NCBI RefSeq assembly: GCF_020526085.1
Contig: NZ_CP084874.1
Span: forward strand, 3,286,001-3,350,000
Source: Klebsiella africana
Lineage (GTDB): Bacteria; Pseudomonadota; Gammaproteobacteria; Enterobacterales; Enterobacteriaceae
Reading direction: 5' to 3'
DNA: 64,000 nucleotides
Shown here: positions 56,801 to 64,000 of the stretch, piece after piece
Layout: each line of letters begins with the position of its first letter
Position numbering within the stretch: the stretch's first letter is position 1
Translations under genes and position numbers: made by a program
Notes under the pieces: generated by a model
The model's input: the letters and a program-made list of their open reading frames with translations, nothing else
Databases searched by the model: none
Told to the model about the DNA's origin: nothing

Positions 56801-59800
56801 TGAGTCCGAATCGCTGTCAGAGTCGGAGTCGCTGTCGGAGTCCGAATCGCTGTCAGAGTCCGAATCGCTGTCAGAGTCTGAATCGCTGTCAGAATCCGAG
56901 TCGCTGTCGGAATCTGCATCAGCATCCGACTCACCGATATCACTTCCTGCCACGATATTAATCGTCAGCGTAGCCGTCGCCGTATCACCATCCGCATCCA
57001 CTATCGTGTAGGTAAAGATATCGGCCTGGCCAACAGCATCCGCATCGCCAGTCGCCTTGTAGGTATAGCTGCCGTCCGCATGGATCGTCAGCTGACCGTA
57101 AAGACCATTTATCACAACACCTGCAGCCGTCACATCAAGCGGCGTGGTCTGCACACTGGAGGCGATTTTGCTTACCGTAATGCCATCACCGGTATCTGCT
57201 ACATCCCCCCCTGCATCCGCAACCAGCACATTGCCGGCAATTGCCGTCGAGGTGTACTGCGTAGAATCCGTGATTGTCGCCTGGGCAACCGACAGCAGAT
57301 TTGCTGACGCCAGTTCATCAACCACTGCGGCCAGACCGCCGGAAGCTTGCGGTGAAGAAACCACTACCGCGTAGTTCCCGGCCGGCAGGTCGCTAAAGGT
57401 CGCGCTGCCGGAGTAAACCAGATTGAGCAGCGCCAGAGACGGCGTCAGGCTCACGGCATCCGGAATAATCTGCACTACCTCACCGGTGTCGGTATTCACT
57501 ATCGACAGATCGGCGGTAATGGATGAAGCGCCGCCAACCAGTTGCCCCACCAGTGCCAGTACTGACTGCAGACTCAGCAACGTTGAACCAGTGACCGCTA
57601 TCGTCACATCCTCAGTTGTTCCTTCACTAACCGAGAACTTCGTGGAGTTCGCCGCCAGCAGGGAGACATCCACCGTATTGAGTAAGGAGACACCAAGCAG
57701 CTGGCTTGCGGTTCCGGTCACGTTGTTAAGGTTGCCCTCTACGGTATCGATAGCCGCCGTATGGGTATCATTATTTGCCTGCGGTTCGGTATCCGAATCG
57801 GAGTCGGAGTCGGAGTCGCTGTCCGAGTCCGAGTCGCTGTCAGCATCCGAATCGCTGTCAGAGTCAGAGTCGGAGTCGCTGTCTGAGTCGGAGTCGCTGT
57901 CGGAGTCCGAGTCACTGTCAGAATCCGAATCGCTGTCAGAGTCGGAGTCGCTGTCGGAATCTGAGTCGCTGTCCGAGTCCGAGTCGCTGTCGGAGTCGCT
58001 GTCAGAATCCGAATCACTGTCAGAGTCTGAATCGCTGTCAGCATCCGAATCGCTGTCTGAGTCGGAGTCGGAGTCGGAGTCACTGTCAGAGTCAGAGTCG
58101 GAATCGCTGTCAGAATCCGAATCACTGTCAGAGTCTGAATCACTGTCGGAATCCGAATCACTGTCGGAGTCCGAGTCACTGTCAGAATCCGAATCGCTGT
58201 CGGAGTCGGAATCGCTGTCCGAATCGGAATCGCTGTCAGAATCCGAATCACTGTCGGAATCCGAATCGCTGTCGGAGTCCGAGTCACTGTCGGAATCCGA
58301 GTCACTGTCAGAATCCGAATCACTGTCGGAGTCGGAGTCGGAGTCACTGTCAGAGTCAGAATCACTGTCAGAGTCCGAGTCGCTGTCAGAGTCGGAGTCC
58401 GAGTCGCTGTCAGAGTCGGAATCGCTGTCGGAATCCGAATCGCTGTCCGAATCGGAATCGCTGTCAGCATCCGAATCACTGTCGGAATCCGAGTCGCTGT
58501 CAGAGTCCGAGTCACTGTCAGAATCGGAGTCGCTGTCGGAGTCGGAATCGCTATCCGAATCCGAATCGCTGTCAGAGTCCGAATCGCTGTCAGAATCCGA
58601 GTCGCTGTCAGAATCCGAGTCGCTGTCAGAGTCGGAGTCGCTGTCCGAGTCCGAGTCGCTGTCAGAGTCGGAGTCACTGTCGGAGTCCGAGTCGCTGTCA
58701 GCATCCGAATCGCTGTCAGAGTCGGAGTCGCTGTCGGAGTCCGAATCACTGTCAGAATCGGAGTCGCTGTCAGAATCCGAGTCACTGTCAGAGTCCGAGT
58801 CGCTGTCAGAATCGGAGTCGCTGTCGGAGTCGGAATCGCTATCCGAATCCGAATCGCTGTCAGAGTCCGAATCGCTGTCAGAATCCGAGTCGCTGTCAGA
58901 GTCGGAGTCACTGTCAGAGTCGGAGTCACTGTCGGAATCCGAGTCGCTGTCAGAGTCCGAATCACTGTCAGAGTCCGAATCGCTGTCAGAGTCCGAATCG
59001 CTGTCAGAGTCCGAATCGCTGTCAGAGTCTGAATCGCTGTCCGAGTCTGAATCGCTGTCAGAATCCGAGTCGCTGTCGGAATCTGCATCAGCATCCGACT
59101 CACCGATATCACTTCCTGCCACGATATTAATCGTCAGCGTAGCCGTCGCCGTATCACCATCCGCATCCACTATCGTGTAGGTAAAGATATCGGCCTGGCC
59201 AACAGCATCCGCATCGCCAGTCGCCTTGTAGGTATAGCTGCCGTCCGCATGGATCGTCAGCTGACCGTAAAGACCATTTATCACAACACCTGCAGCCGTC
59301 ACATCAAGCGGCGTGGTCTGCACACTGGAGGCGATTTTGCTTACCGTAATGCCATCACCGGTGTCTGCTACATCCCCCCCTGCATCCGCAACCAGCACAT
59401 TGCCGGCAATTGCCGTCGAGGTGTACTGCGTAGAATCCGTGATTGTCGCCTGGGCAACCGACAGCAGATTTGCTGACGCCAGTTCATCAACCACTGCGGC
59501 CAGACCGCCGGAAGCTTGCGGTGAAGAAACCACTACCGCGTAGTTCCCGGCCGGCAGGTCGCTAAAGGTCGCGCTGCCGGAGTAAACCAGATTGAGCAGC
59601 GCCAGAGACGGCGTCAGGCTCACGGCATCCGGAATAATCTGCACTACCTCACCGGTGTCGGTATTCACTATCGACAGATCGGCGGTAATGGATGAAGCGC
59701 CGCCAACCAGTTGCCCCACCAGTGCCAGTACTGACTGCAGACTCAGCAACGTTGAACCAGTGACCGCTATCGTCACATCCTCAGTTGTTCCTTCACTAAC

Positions 59801-62800
59801 CGAGAACTTCGTGGAGTTCGCCGCCAGCAGGGAGACATCCACCGTATTGAGTAAGGAGACACCAAGCAGCTGGCTTGCGGTTCCGGTCACGTTGTTAAGG
59901 TTGCCCTCTACGGTATCGATAGCCGCCGTATGGGTATCATTATTTGCCTGCGGTTCGGTATCCGAATCGGAGTCGGAGTCGGAGTCGCTGTCCGAGTCCG
60001 AGTCGCTGTCAGCATCCGAATCGCTGTCAGAGTCAGAGTCGGAGTCGCTGTCTGAGTCGGAGTCGCTGTCGGAGTCCGAGTCACTGTCAGAATCCGAATC
60101 GCTGTCAGAGTCGGAGTCGCTGTCGGAATCTGAGTCGCTGTCCGAGTCCGAGTCGCTGTCGGAGTCGCTGTCAGAATCCGAATCACTGTCAGAGTCTGAA
60201 TCGCTGTCAGCATCCGAATCGCTGTCTGAGTCGGAGTCGGAGTCGGAGTCACTGTCGGAATCCGAATCACTGTCGGAGTCCGAGTCACTGTCAGAATCCG
60301 AATCGCTGTCAGAGTCGGAGTCGCTGTCGGAGTCCGAATCGCTGTCAGAGTCGGAATCGGAATCGCTGTCGGAATCGGAGTCACTGTCCGAGTCCGAATC
60401 GCTGTCAGAGTCCGAGTCGCTGTCGGAGTCGCTGTCGGAATCCGAGTCACTGTCAGAGTCGGAGTCGCTGTCGGAGTCGGAATCGCTGTCCGAATCGGAA
60501 TCGCTGTCAGAATCCGAATCACTGTCGGAATCCGAATCGCTGTCGGAGTCCGAGTCACTGTCGGAATCCGAGTCACTGTCAGAATCCGAATCACTGTCGG
60601 AGTCGGAGTCGGAGTCACTGTCAGAGTCAGAATCACTGTCAGAGTCCGAGTCGCTGTCAGAGTCGGAGTCCGAGTCGCTGTCAGAGTCGGAATCGCTGTC
60701 GGAATCCGAATCGCTGTCCGAATCGGAATCGCTGTCAGCATCCGAATCACTGTCGGAATCCGAGTCGCTGTCAGAGTCCGAGTCACTGTCAGAATCGGAG
60801 TCGCTGTCGGAGTCGGAATCGCTATCCGAATCCGAATCGCTGTCAGAGTCCGAATCGCTGTCAGAATCCGAGTCGCTGTCAGAATCCGAGTCGCTGTCAG
60901 AGTCGGAGTCGCTGTCCGAGTCCGAGTCGCTGTCAGAGTCGGAGTCACTGTCGGAGTCCGAGTCGCTGTCAGCATCCGAATCGCTGTCAGAGTCGGAGTC
61001 GCTGTCGGAGTCCGAATCACTGTCAGAATCGGAGTCGCTGTCAGAATCCGAGTCACTGTCAGAGTCCGAGTCGCTGTCGGAATCGGAGTCGGAGTCGGAG
61101 TCCGAGTCGCTGTCAGAGTCGGAATCGCTGTCCGAGTCGGAGTCGCTGTCAGAGTCCGAATCACTGTCGGAATCGGAATCGCTGTCGGAGTCCGAATCAC
61201 TGTCGGAATCAGAGTCGGAGTCGGAGTCGCTGTCGGAGTCCGAATCGCTGTCCGAATCCGAGTCACTGTCGGAGTCGGAATCGCTGTCGGAGTCCGAGTC
61301 GGAGTCACTGTCGGAATCCGAGTCGCTGTCGGAGTCGGAGTCACTGTCAGAATCACTGTCAGAGTCGGAGTCGCTGTCAGAATCCGAGTCACTGTCGCTG
61401 TCGGAATCCGAGTCGCTGTCGGAGTCTGAATCGCTGTCCGAATCCGAATCGCTGTCTGAGTCCGAATCGCTGTCAGAGTCGGAGTCAGAGTCGCTGTCCG
61501 AGTCGCTGTCCGAATCCGAATCGCTGTCAGAGTCAGAGTCACTGTCGGAGTCCGAGTCGCTGTCAGAGTCAGAATCACTGTCAGAGTCGGAATCGCTGTC
61601 AGCATCCGAATCGCTGTCCGAGTCTGAGTCGCTGTCGGAGTCCGAATCACTGTCCGAATCCGAATCACTGTCCGAATCCGAATCACTGTCGGAGTCCGAG
61701 TCACTGTCAGAATCCGAGTCGCTGTCGGAGTCCGAGTCGCTGTCGGAGTCCGAGTCGCTGTCAGAGTCCGAGTCGCTGTCAGAGTCGGAGTCGGAGTCGC
61801 TGTCAGAGTCCGAGTCGCTGTCAGCATCCGAATCGCTGTCAGAGTCGGAGTCACTGTCAGAGTCCGAGTCGCTGTCAGAGTCGGAATCACTGTCAGAGTC
61901 GGAATCACTGTCAGAGTCAGAATCACTGTCAGAGTCCGAGTCGCTGTCGGAGTCAGAGTCGCTGTCGGAGTCAGAGTCGCTGTCAGAGTCCGAGTCGCTG
62001 TCAGAGTCCGAGTCACTGTCCGAATCCGAGTCACTGTCCGAATCCGAGTCACTGTCGGAGTCCGAGTCGCTGTCAGAGTCCGAATCGCTGTCAGAGTCGG
62101 AGTCACTGTCAGAATCCGAATCGCTGTCAGAGTCGGAATCGCTGTCAGCATCCGAATCGCTGTCCGAGTCCGAGTCGCTGTCCGAATCCGAATCACTGTC
62201 AGAGTCGGAGTCGCTGTCGGAGTCGGAATCGCTGTCCGAATCGGAATCGCTGTCAGCATCCGAATCACTGTCGGAATCCGAATCGCTGTCCGAGTCCGAG
62301 TCGCTGTCGGAGTCGGAGTCGCTGTCCGAATCCGAGTCACTGTCAGAGTCCGAGTCGCTGTCCGAATCCGAATCACTGTCCGAATCCGAATCACTGTCGG
62401 AATCGGAGTCACTGTCAGAGTCGGAGTCGCTGTCGGAGTCGGAATCGCTGTCAGAGTCGGAATCGCTGTCAGCATCCGAATCGCTGTCGGAGTCCGAGTC
62501 GCTGTCAGAATCGGAGTCGCTGTCCGAATCGGAATCGCTGTCAGCATCCGAATCACTGTCGGAATCCGAATCGCTGTCCGAGTCCGAGTCGCTGTCTGAG
62601 TCGGAGTCACTGTCGGAGTCCGAGTCGCTGTCAGAGTCCGAATCGCTGTCAGAGTCGGAGTCACTGTCAGAATCCGAATCGCTGTCGGAGTCGGAATCGC
62701 TGTCGGAGTCGGAATCGCTGTCAGAGTCCGAATCACTGTCAGAGTCCGAATCACTGTCGGAATCCGAATCGCTGTCCGAATCGGAATCGCTGTCAGCATC

Positions 62801-64000
62801 CGAATCGCTGTCCGAATCCGAGTCACTGTCAGAATCCGAGTCGCTGTCCGAATCGCTGTCAGAGTCGGAGTCGCTGTCCGAATCAGAATCGCTGTCAGCA
62901 TCTGAATCACTGTCGGAATCCGAATCGCTGTCCGAATCGCTGTCAGAGTCGGAGTCGCTGTCAGAGTCAGAGTCGCTGTCAGAGTCCGAATCACTGTCGG
63001 AATCAGAGTCGGAGTCAGAGTCGCTATCCGAATCCGAGTCGCTGTCAGAATCCGAATCGCTGTCCGAATCCGAGTCGCTGTCAGAGTCGGAGTCGCTGTC
63101 AGAATCCGAATCGCTGTCCGAATCCGAGTCACTGTCAGAATCCGAATCGCTGTCGGAGTCCGAGTCGCTGTCAGAATCGGAGTCGCTGTCCGAATCCGAA
63201 TCGCCGTCAGAGTCAGAATCACTGTCCGAATCCGAATCACTGTCAGAATCGGAGTCACTGTCAGAATCCGAGTCACTGTCGGAATCCGAATCACTGTCAG
63301 AGTCCGAGTCGCTGTCGGAATCCGAGTCGCTGTCAGAATCCGAGTCACTGTCGGAATCCGAATCACTGTCAGAGTCCGAGTCGCTGTCGGAATCCGAGTC
63401 GCTGTCGGAATCCGAGTCGCTGTCCGAATCCGAGTCGGAGTCGGCGTCACTGTCAGAGTCACTGTCAGAGTCAGAATCACTGTCCGAATCCGAATCGCTG
63501 TCAGAGTCGGAGTCACTGTCGGAGTCCGAGTCGCTGTCAGAGTCCGAGTCGCTGTCGGAGTCGGAGTCACTGTCAGAGTCGGAATCGCTGTCGGAGTCGG
63601 AGTCGCTGTCGGAGTCCGAGTCGCTGTCAGAATCCGAGTCAGAGTCGGAATCCGAATCGGAGTCGGAGTCTGAATCACTGTCGGAATCGGAGTCACTGTC
63701 CGAATCCGAGTCCGAGTCCGAGTCCGAATCGCTGTCCGAGTCTGTATCAGAATCGGCATCGGCATCACTTTCGCTGCCGCCAGGGTCGGTATCGCTGTCT
63801 GAGTCAGAATCCGAATCACTGTCCGCATCAGAATCAGTATCATCGTTCGGAGAATGCGACGAATGATCTTTATCGGAAGATCCCGCAATCATCGCCCCTA
63901 TACCAAGCAAAGCCGCCCCGGCCATTACCCATGGAGCAATGCTGCCACCAGAACTGCCTGCAGCTAATAATCCTGAGATATCACTGATGAGAGAATAATG
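53825..64000 (-). CDS. Giant serine-aspartate-repeat adhesin, type I secreted, Bap-like (5' end beyond the window)
   Basis: 3,391 codons are visible and the frame is open to base 64000, so the true start lies outside. The visible N-terminal end has a Gly/Ser stretch and [18 protein letters not shown], the short hydrophobic element that follows the prefix of Bap/LapF-type adhesins. Then come three SD-dipeptide tracts separated by about 285-residue modules: copies A and B (identical protein), divergent C and D, and a fifth more distant module. Each module ends in a VCBS/cadherin-like motif such as [17 protein letters not shown] with [19 protein letters not shown]. The last 125 residues ([39 protein letters not shown]) form a type I secretion target domain. 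About half of the visible protein is Ser-Asp, hence extremely acidic and likely calcium-binding. Probable role: surface attachment or biofilm. Confidence 0.93.
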   Translation of the reverse strand, partial: HYSLISDISGLLAAGSSGGSIAPWVMAGAALLGIGAMIAGSSDKDHSSHSPNDDTDSDADSDSDSDSDSDTDPGGSESDADADSDTDSDSDSDSDSDSDSDSDSDSDSDSDSDSDSDSDSDSDSDSDSDSDSDSDSDSDSDSDSDSDSDSDSDSDSDSDSDSDSDSDSDSDSDSDSDSDSDSDSDADSDSDSDSDSDSDSDSDSDSDSDSDSDSDSDSDSDSDSDSDSDSDSDSDSDSDSDSDSDSDSDSDSDSDSDSDSDSDSDGDSDSDSDSDSDSDSDSDSDSDSDSDSDSDSDSDSDSDSDSDSDSDSDSDSDSDSDSDSDSDSDSDSDSDSDSDSDSDSDSDSDSDSDSDSDSDSDSDSDSDADSDSDSDSDSDSDSDSDSDSDSDSDSDSDSDSDADSDSDSDSDSDSDSDSDSDSDSDSDSDSDSDSDSDSDSDSDSDSDSDSDSDSDSDSDSDSDSDSDSDSDSDSDSDSDSDSDSDADSDSDSDSDSDSDSDSDSDSDSDADSDSDSDSDSDSDSDSDSDSDSDSDSDSDSDSDSDSDSDSDSDSDSDSDSDSDSDSDSDSDSDSDSDSDSDADSDSDSDSDSDSDSDSDSDSDSDSDSDSDSDSDSDADSDSDSDSDSDSDSDSDSDSDSDSDSDSDSDSDSDSDSDSDSDSDSDSDSDSDSDSDSDSDSDSDSDSDSDSDSDSDSDSDSDSDSDSDSDSDSDSDSDSDSDSDSDADSDSDSDSDSDSDSDSDSDSDSDSDSDSDSDSDSDSDSDSDSDSDSDSDSDSDSDSDSDSDSDSDSDSDSDSDADSDSDSDSDSDSDSDSDSDSDSDSDSDSDSDSDSDSDSDSDSDSDSDSDSDSDSDSDSDSDSDSDSDSDSDSDSDSDSDSDSDSDSDSDSDSDSDSDSDSDSDSDSDSDSDSDSDSDSDSDSDSDSDSDSDSDSDSDSDSDSDSDSDSDSDSDSDSDSDSDSDSDSDSDSDSDSDSDSDSDSDSDSDSDSDSDSDSDSDSDSDSDSDSDADSDSDSDSDSDSDSDSDSDSDSDSDSDSDSDSDSDSDSDSDSDSDSDSDSDSDSDSDSDSDSDSDSDSDSDSDSDSDADSDSDSDSDSDSDSDSDSDSDSDSDSDSDSDSDSDSDSDSDSDSDSDSDSDSDSDSDSDSDSDSDSDSDSDSDSDSDSDSDSDSDSDSDSDSDSDSDSDSDSDSDSDSDSDSDSDSDSDSDSDSDSDSDSDSDSDSDSDSDSDSDSDSDSDSDSDSDSDSDSDSDSDSDSDSDSDADSDSDSDSDSDSDSDSDSDSDSDSDSDSDSDSDSDSDSDSDSDSDSDSDSDSDSDSDSDSDSDSDADSDSDSDSDSDSDSDSDTEPQANNDTHTAAIDTVEGNLNNVTGTASQLLGVSLLNTVDVSLLAANSTKFSVSEGTTEDVTIAVTGSTLLSLQSVLALVGQLVGGASSITADLSIVNTDTGEVVQIIPDAVSLTPSLALLNLVYSGSATFSDLPAGNYAVVVSSPQASGGLAAVVDELASANLLSVAQATITDSTQYTSTAIAGNVLVADAGGDVADTGDGITVSKIASSVQTTPLDVTAAGVVINGLYGQLTIHADGSYTYKATGDADAVGQADIFTYTIVDADGDTATATLTINIVAGSDIGESDADADSDSDSDSDSDSDSDSDSDSDSDSDSDSDSDSDSDSDSDSDSDSDSDSDSDSDSDSDSDSDSDSDSDSDSDSDSDSDSDSDSDSDSDSDSDSDSDSDSDSDSDSDSDSDSDSDSDSDSDSDSDSDSDADSDSDSDSDSDSDSDSDSDSDSDSDSDSDSDSDSDSDSDSDSDSDSDSDSDSDSDSDSDSDSDSDSDSDSDSDSDSDADSDSDSDSDSDSDSDSDSDSDSDSDSDSDSDSDSDSDSDSDSDSDSDSDSDSDSDSDSDSDSDSDSDSDSDSDSDSDSDSDSDSDSDSDSDSDSDSDSDSDSDSDSDSDSDSDSDSDSDSDSDSDSDSDSDSDSDSDSDSDADSDSDSDSDSDSDSDSDSDSDSDSDSDSDSDSDSDSDSDSDSDSDSDSDSDSDSDSDSDSDSDSDADSDSDSDSDSDSDSDSDTEPQANNDTHTAAIDTVEGNLNNVTGTASQLLGVSLLNTVDVSLLAANSTKFSVSEGTTEDVTIAVTGSTLLSLQSVLALVGQLVGGASSITADLSIVNTDTGEVVQIIPDAVSLTPSLALLNLVYSGSATFSDLPAGNYAVVVSSPQASGGLAAVVDELASANLLSVAQATITDSTQYTSTAIAGNVLVADAGGDVADTGDGITVSKIASSVQTTPLDVTAAGVVINGLYGQLTIHADGSYTYKATGDADAVGQADIFTYTIVDADGDTATATLTINIVAGSDIGESDADADSDSDSDSDSDSDSDSDSDSDSDSDSDSDSDSDSDSDSDSDSDSDSDSDSDSDSDSDSDSDSVEAIPDTNSSEVVQQYGNLNGTEGNLSQLVGVSLLSTINVSLLSGSSFRFNVDSNTTEDMTVDVSGVSLLSTAGLLTSIVNLLGAGNTLTADLSVIDIATGRVVAIDPGSVNISATLLGGLVYSGTASFENLPAGNYALAISSPNSDGVLVSLINTLAGAGVATFVEATVTDSLGYSGSTVTGNVLEGSDNGDMADSGTDLTVTSVTATTAAGETFSVNGGTISVTGAYGVLTINADGSYSYQASGKAGSAGNADVFTYTITDGNGLQSTTTLTINIGQEVETAQANPDTQAYYVGNVEDNLDIQGGNVVQVAGLSLLNTVNVALPTNGFKFVVAEGTEQDVTLGVSGSTALSIALGAVTLDLILINTDTNQIVGVIKDGITATPTGFLGLSLEYAGGGEFERIGAGNYMVVISSPTTGGLVGSILNLNLGTSISMEVTDSTKYVTGNVLHTDSDGDVGDTGNGITVSSIQFGSQIETVTAGGVTINGTYGTLIIKSDGSYSYHANGTTGVGQSDVFTYTITDGLGHTSSTTLTMNIESTPPVAVDDIASLSAATAMQSVTWTQSVSNLAVPNTAVAANATSAAKVTSQNFTIAEGREVDNASIKLNLSGTSSSTLLNGDLLGTVTLVHHVMVGGVMTDVTVWTGPLSMALDDIAIIGSTADTDTVTLNMVNGGIPVQLAAGDYTLSISHTMHAGTAMSYNLSASVAGTEIHTDAHLTVGQSVAGNILDGSGANGTPDTLGSLHSGFTISGENNLGIATNWTFHSDGTVTNDTGTSASNGNAVLYGEYGILTINGQGGYTYQLNGGVNTDAITSKETFTYTLISSDGGSSTANLTIDLHPQIAGSVNDDSVHSTAYDDTFSMGVGADTLVYNLLADDNTGGNGSDTWSDFSVAQGDHIDVSALLVGWDGSSDTLGNYITLSYVGGNTVVSIDRDGTGGNTHQPATLITLQGVHINSLDELIDTNNSN
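56730..56925 (-). repeat. SD tract 3 (short)
   Basis: About 65 residues of Ser-Asp dipeptides between module B and module C of the giant adhesin, built of 18-bp DNA units. It ends in DSVEA on the C-terminal side. Its leftward boundary with module B (SDADAD) is identical to that of tract 2. Confidence 0.9.
56930..58090 (-). repeat. Long near-identical duplication, copy B (partner 59099-60259)
   Basis: Module B and the adjoining part of SD tract 2 repeat module A and the adjoining part of tract 1 at an offset of 2,169 bp. In the stretches I compared I saw one difference (GTATCT against GTGTCT near 57196/59365), a silent Asp codon change. After about 58090 the copies go out of register by an indel and then match again (58200-58808 with about 60473-61080). 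Confidence 0.88.
57793..59094 (-). repeat. SD tract 2
   Basis: About 434 residues of Ser-Asp with a few Asp-Ala-Asp interruptions. The DNA unit is 18 bp, GAYAGYGAYTCNGAYTCN on the coding strand, with 12- and 24-bp variants. Confidence 0.9.
59099..60259 (-). repeat. Long near-identical duplication, copy A (partner 56930-58090)
   Basis: See copy B; this is the N-terminal copy in protein order. The encoded module of about 285 residues is the same in both, showing a recent event or ongoing gene conversion. Confidence 0.88.
59961..63846 (-). repeat. SD tract 1 (about 3.9 kb)
   Basis: About 1,295 residues of nearly uninterrupted Ser-Asp. It starts on the N-terminal side with mixed DTDSDAD and [12 protein letters not shown] and ends at DTEPQANND. 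Interruptions are rare: Asp-Ala-Asp at many places and one Asp-Gly-Asp near 63203. Each Ala replaces a TCN Ser that directly precedes GAC-AGC, which suggests spreading by block duplication. Both other frames and the plus strand stay open through the tract, producing false long frames. Confidence 0.92.

Noticed and set aside
57793..59094. CRISPR-like regular repeat pattern
   Set aside because: Units are 18 bp with no spacers of constant length, and they translate as Ser-Asp in frame with the adhesin.
59908..63888. Minus-strand frame rich in Thr-Ala/Ile-Arg repeats overlapping the adhesin
   Set aside because: Frame-shifted reading of the same SD DNA; the adhesin frame continues into real domains on both sides, this one does not.
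59592..63987. Very long plus-strand frames (up to about 1,420 residues, Ser-Glu rich or Arg/Cys/Pro rich) opposite the adhesin
   Set aside because: They exist only because the 18-bp SD unit contains no stop in any frame. They have no ribosome sites, no domain structure, and the same artefact occurs at 57.4-59.2 kb.

Overview
The window is a chromosomal segment of an enterobacterium, most likely a Klebsiella (K. pneumoniae complex or close relative). The evidence is GC-rich coding sequence, proteins that look near-identical to the E. coli Agp, Puu, Dml/Yea, Frw/Pfl and Ycc products, and a Fur-boxed iron transporter of the Klebsiella KfuABC / Serratia SfuABC type. No rRNA, insertion sequence or CRISPR was seen. 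One tRNA gene is present (Ser, anticodon UGA).

Layout. 0-2.6 kb: start of agp, an HxlR regulator with a large inverted-repeat operator in front of a short-chain dehydrogenase, and two very small envelope proteins. 2.7-10.5 kb: putrescine utilisation genes puuP, puuA, puuD, puuR, puuC and puuB with PuuR-type sites in the divergent promoter; puuE is not here. 10.5-18.4 kb: dmlR, dmlA, a BCCT transporter, cntA, an aldehyde dehydrogenase and cntB. Together these give a complete predicted route carnitine -> trimethylamine + malic semialdehyde -> malate -> pyruvate. 18.4-28 kb: ptsA and frwC-frwB-pflD-pflC-frwD (a fructose-type PTS with a glycyl-radical enzyme and its activase), then a divergent PhyH-type dioxygenase and AraC regulator. 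28-34.8 kb: a diguanylate cyclase, kfuABC with a Fur box, and a CSS/EAL phosphodiesterase. 34.8-38 kb: a stand-alone STAS protein with an additional glycogen phosphorylase, then tRNA-Ser. 38-44.6 kb: an OppA-like binding protein and the conserved yccA-tusE-yccX-rlmI-hspQ block, interrupted by an AraC/PEBP pair.

44.6-64 kb is the unusual part. Directly after hspQ lies a locus of visibly lower GC, all on the minus strand and read from the right edge leftward. It encodes (i) a giant adhesin, at least 3,391 residues and cut by the window edge, about half of which is serine-aspartate (SD) dipeptide repeat, with Bap-like repeat domains and a type I secretion C-terminus; (ii) TolC-like, LapB-like ABC and HlyD-like proteins forming a complete type I secretion system with overlapping genes; (iii) a 1,044-residue glycosyltransferase whose C-terminal half resembles the GtfA/TarM/SdgB family, which includes the staphylococcal enzymes that glycosylate SD repeats; and (iv) a secreted HExxH metallopeptidase. 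My reading is a Gram-negative SD-repeat adhesin that is glycosylated before or during type I secretion, with its own protease. The glycosylation and the protease role are inferences from family resemblance and gene order.

Identifications rest on remembered family sequences and visible motifs, not on searches.
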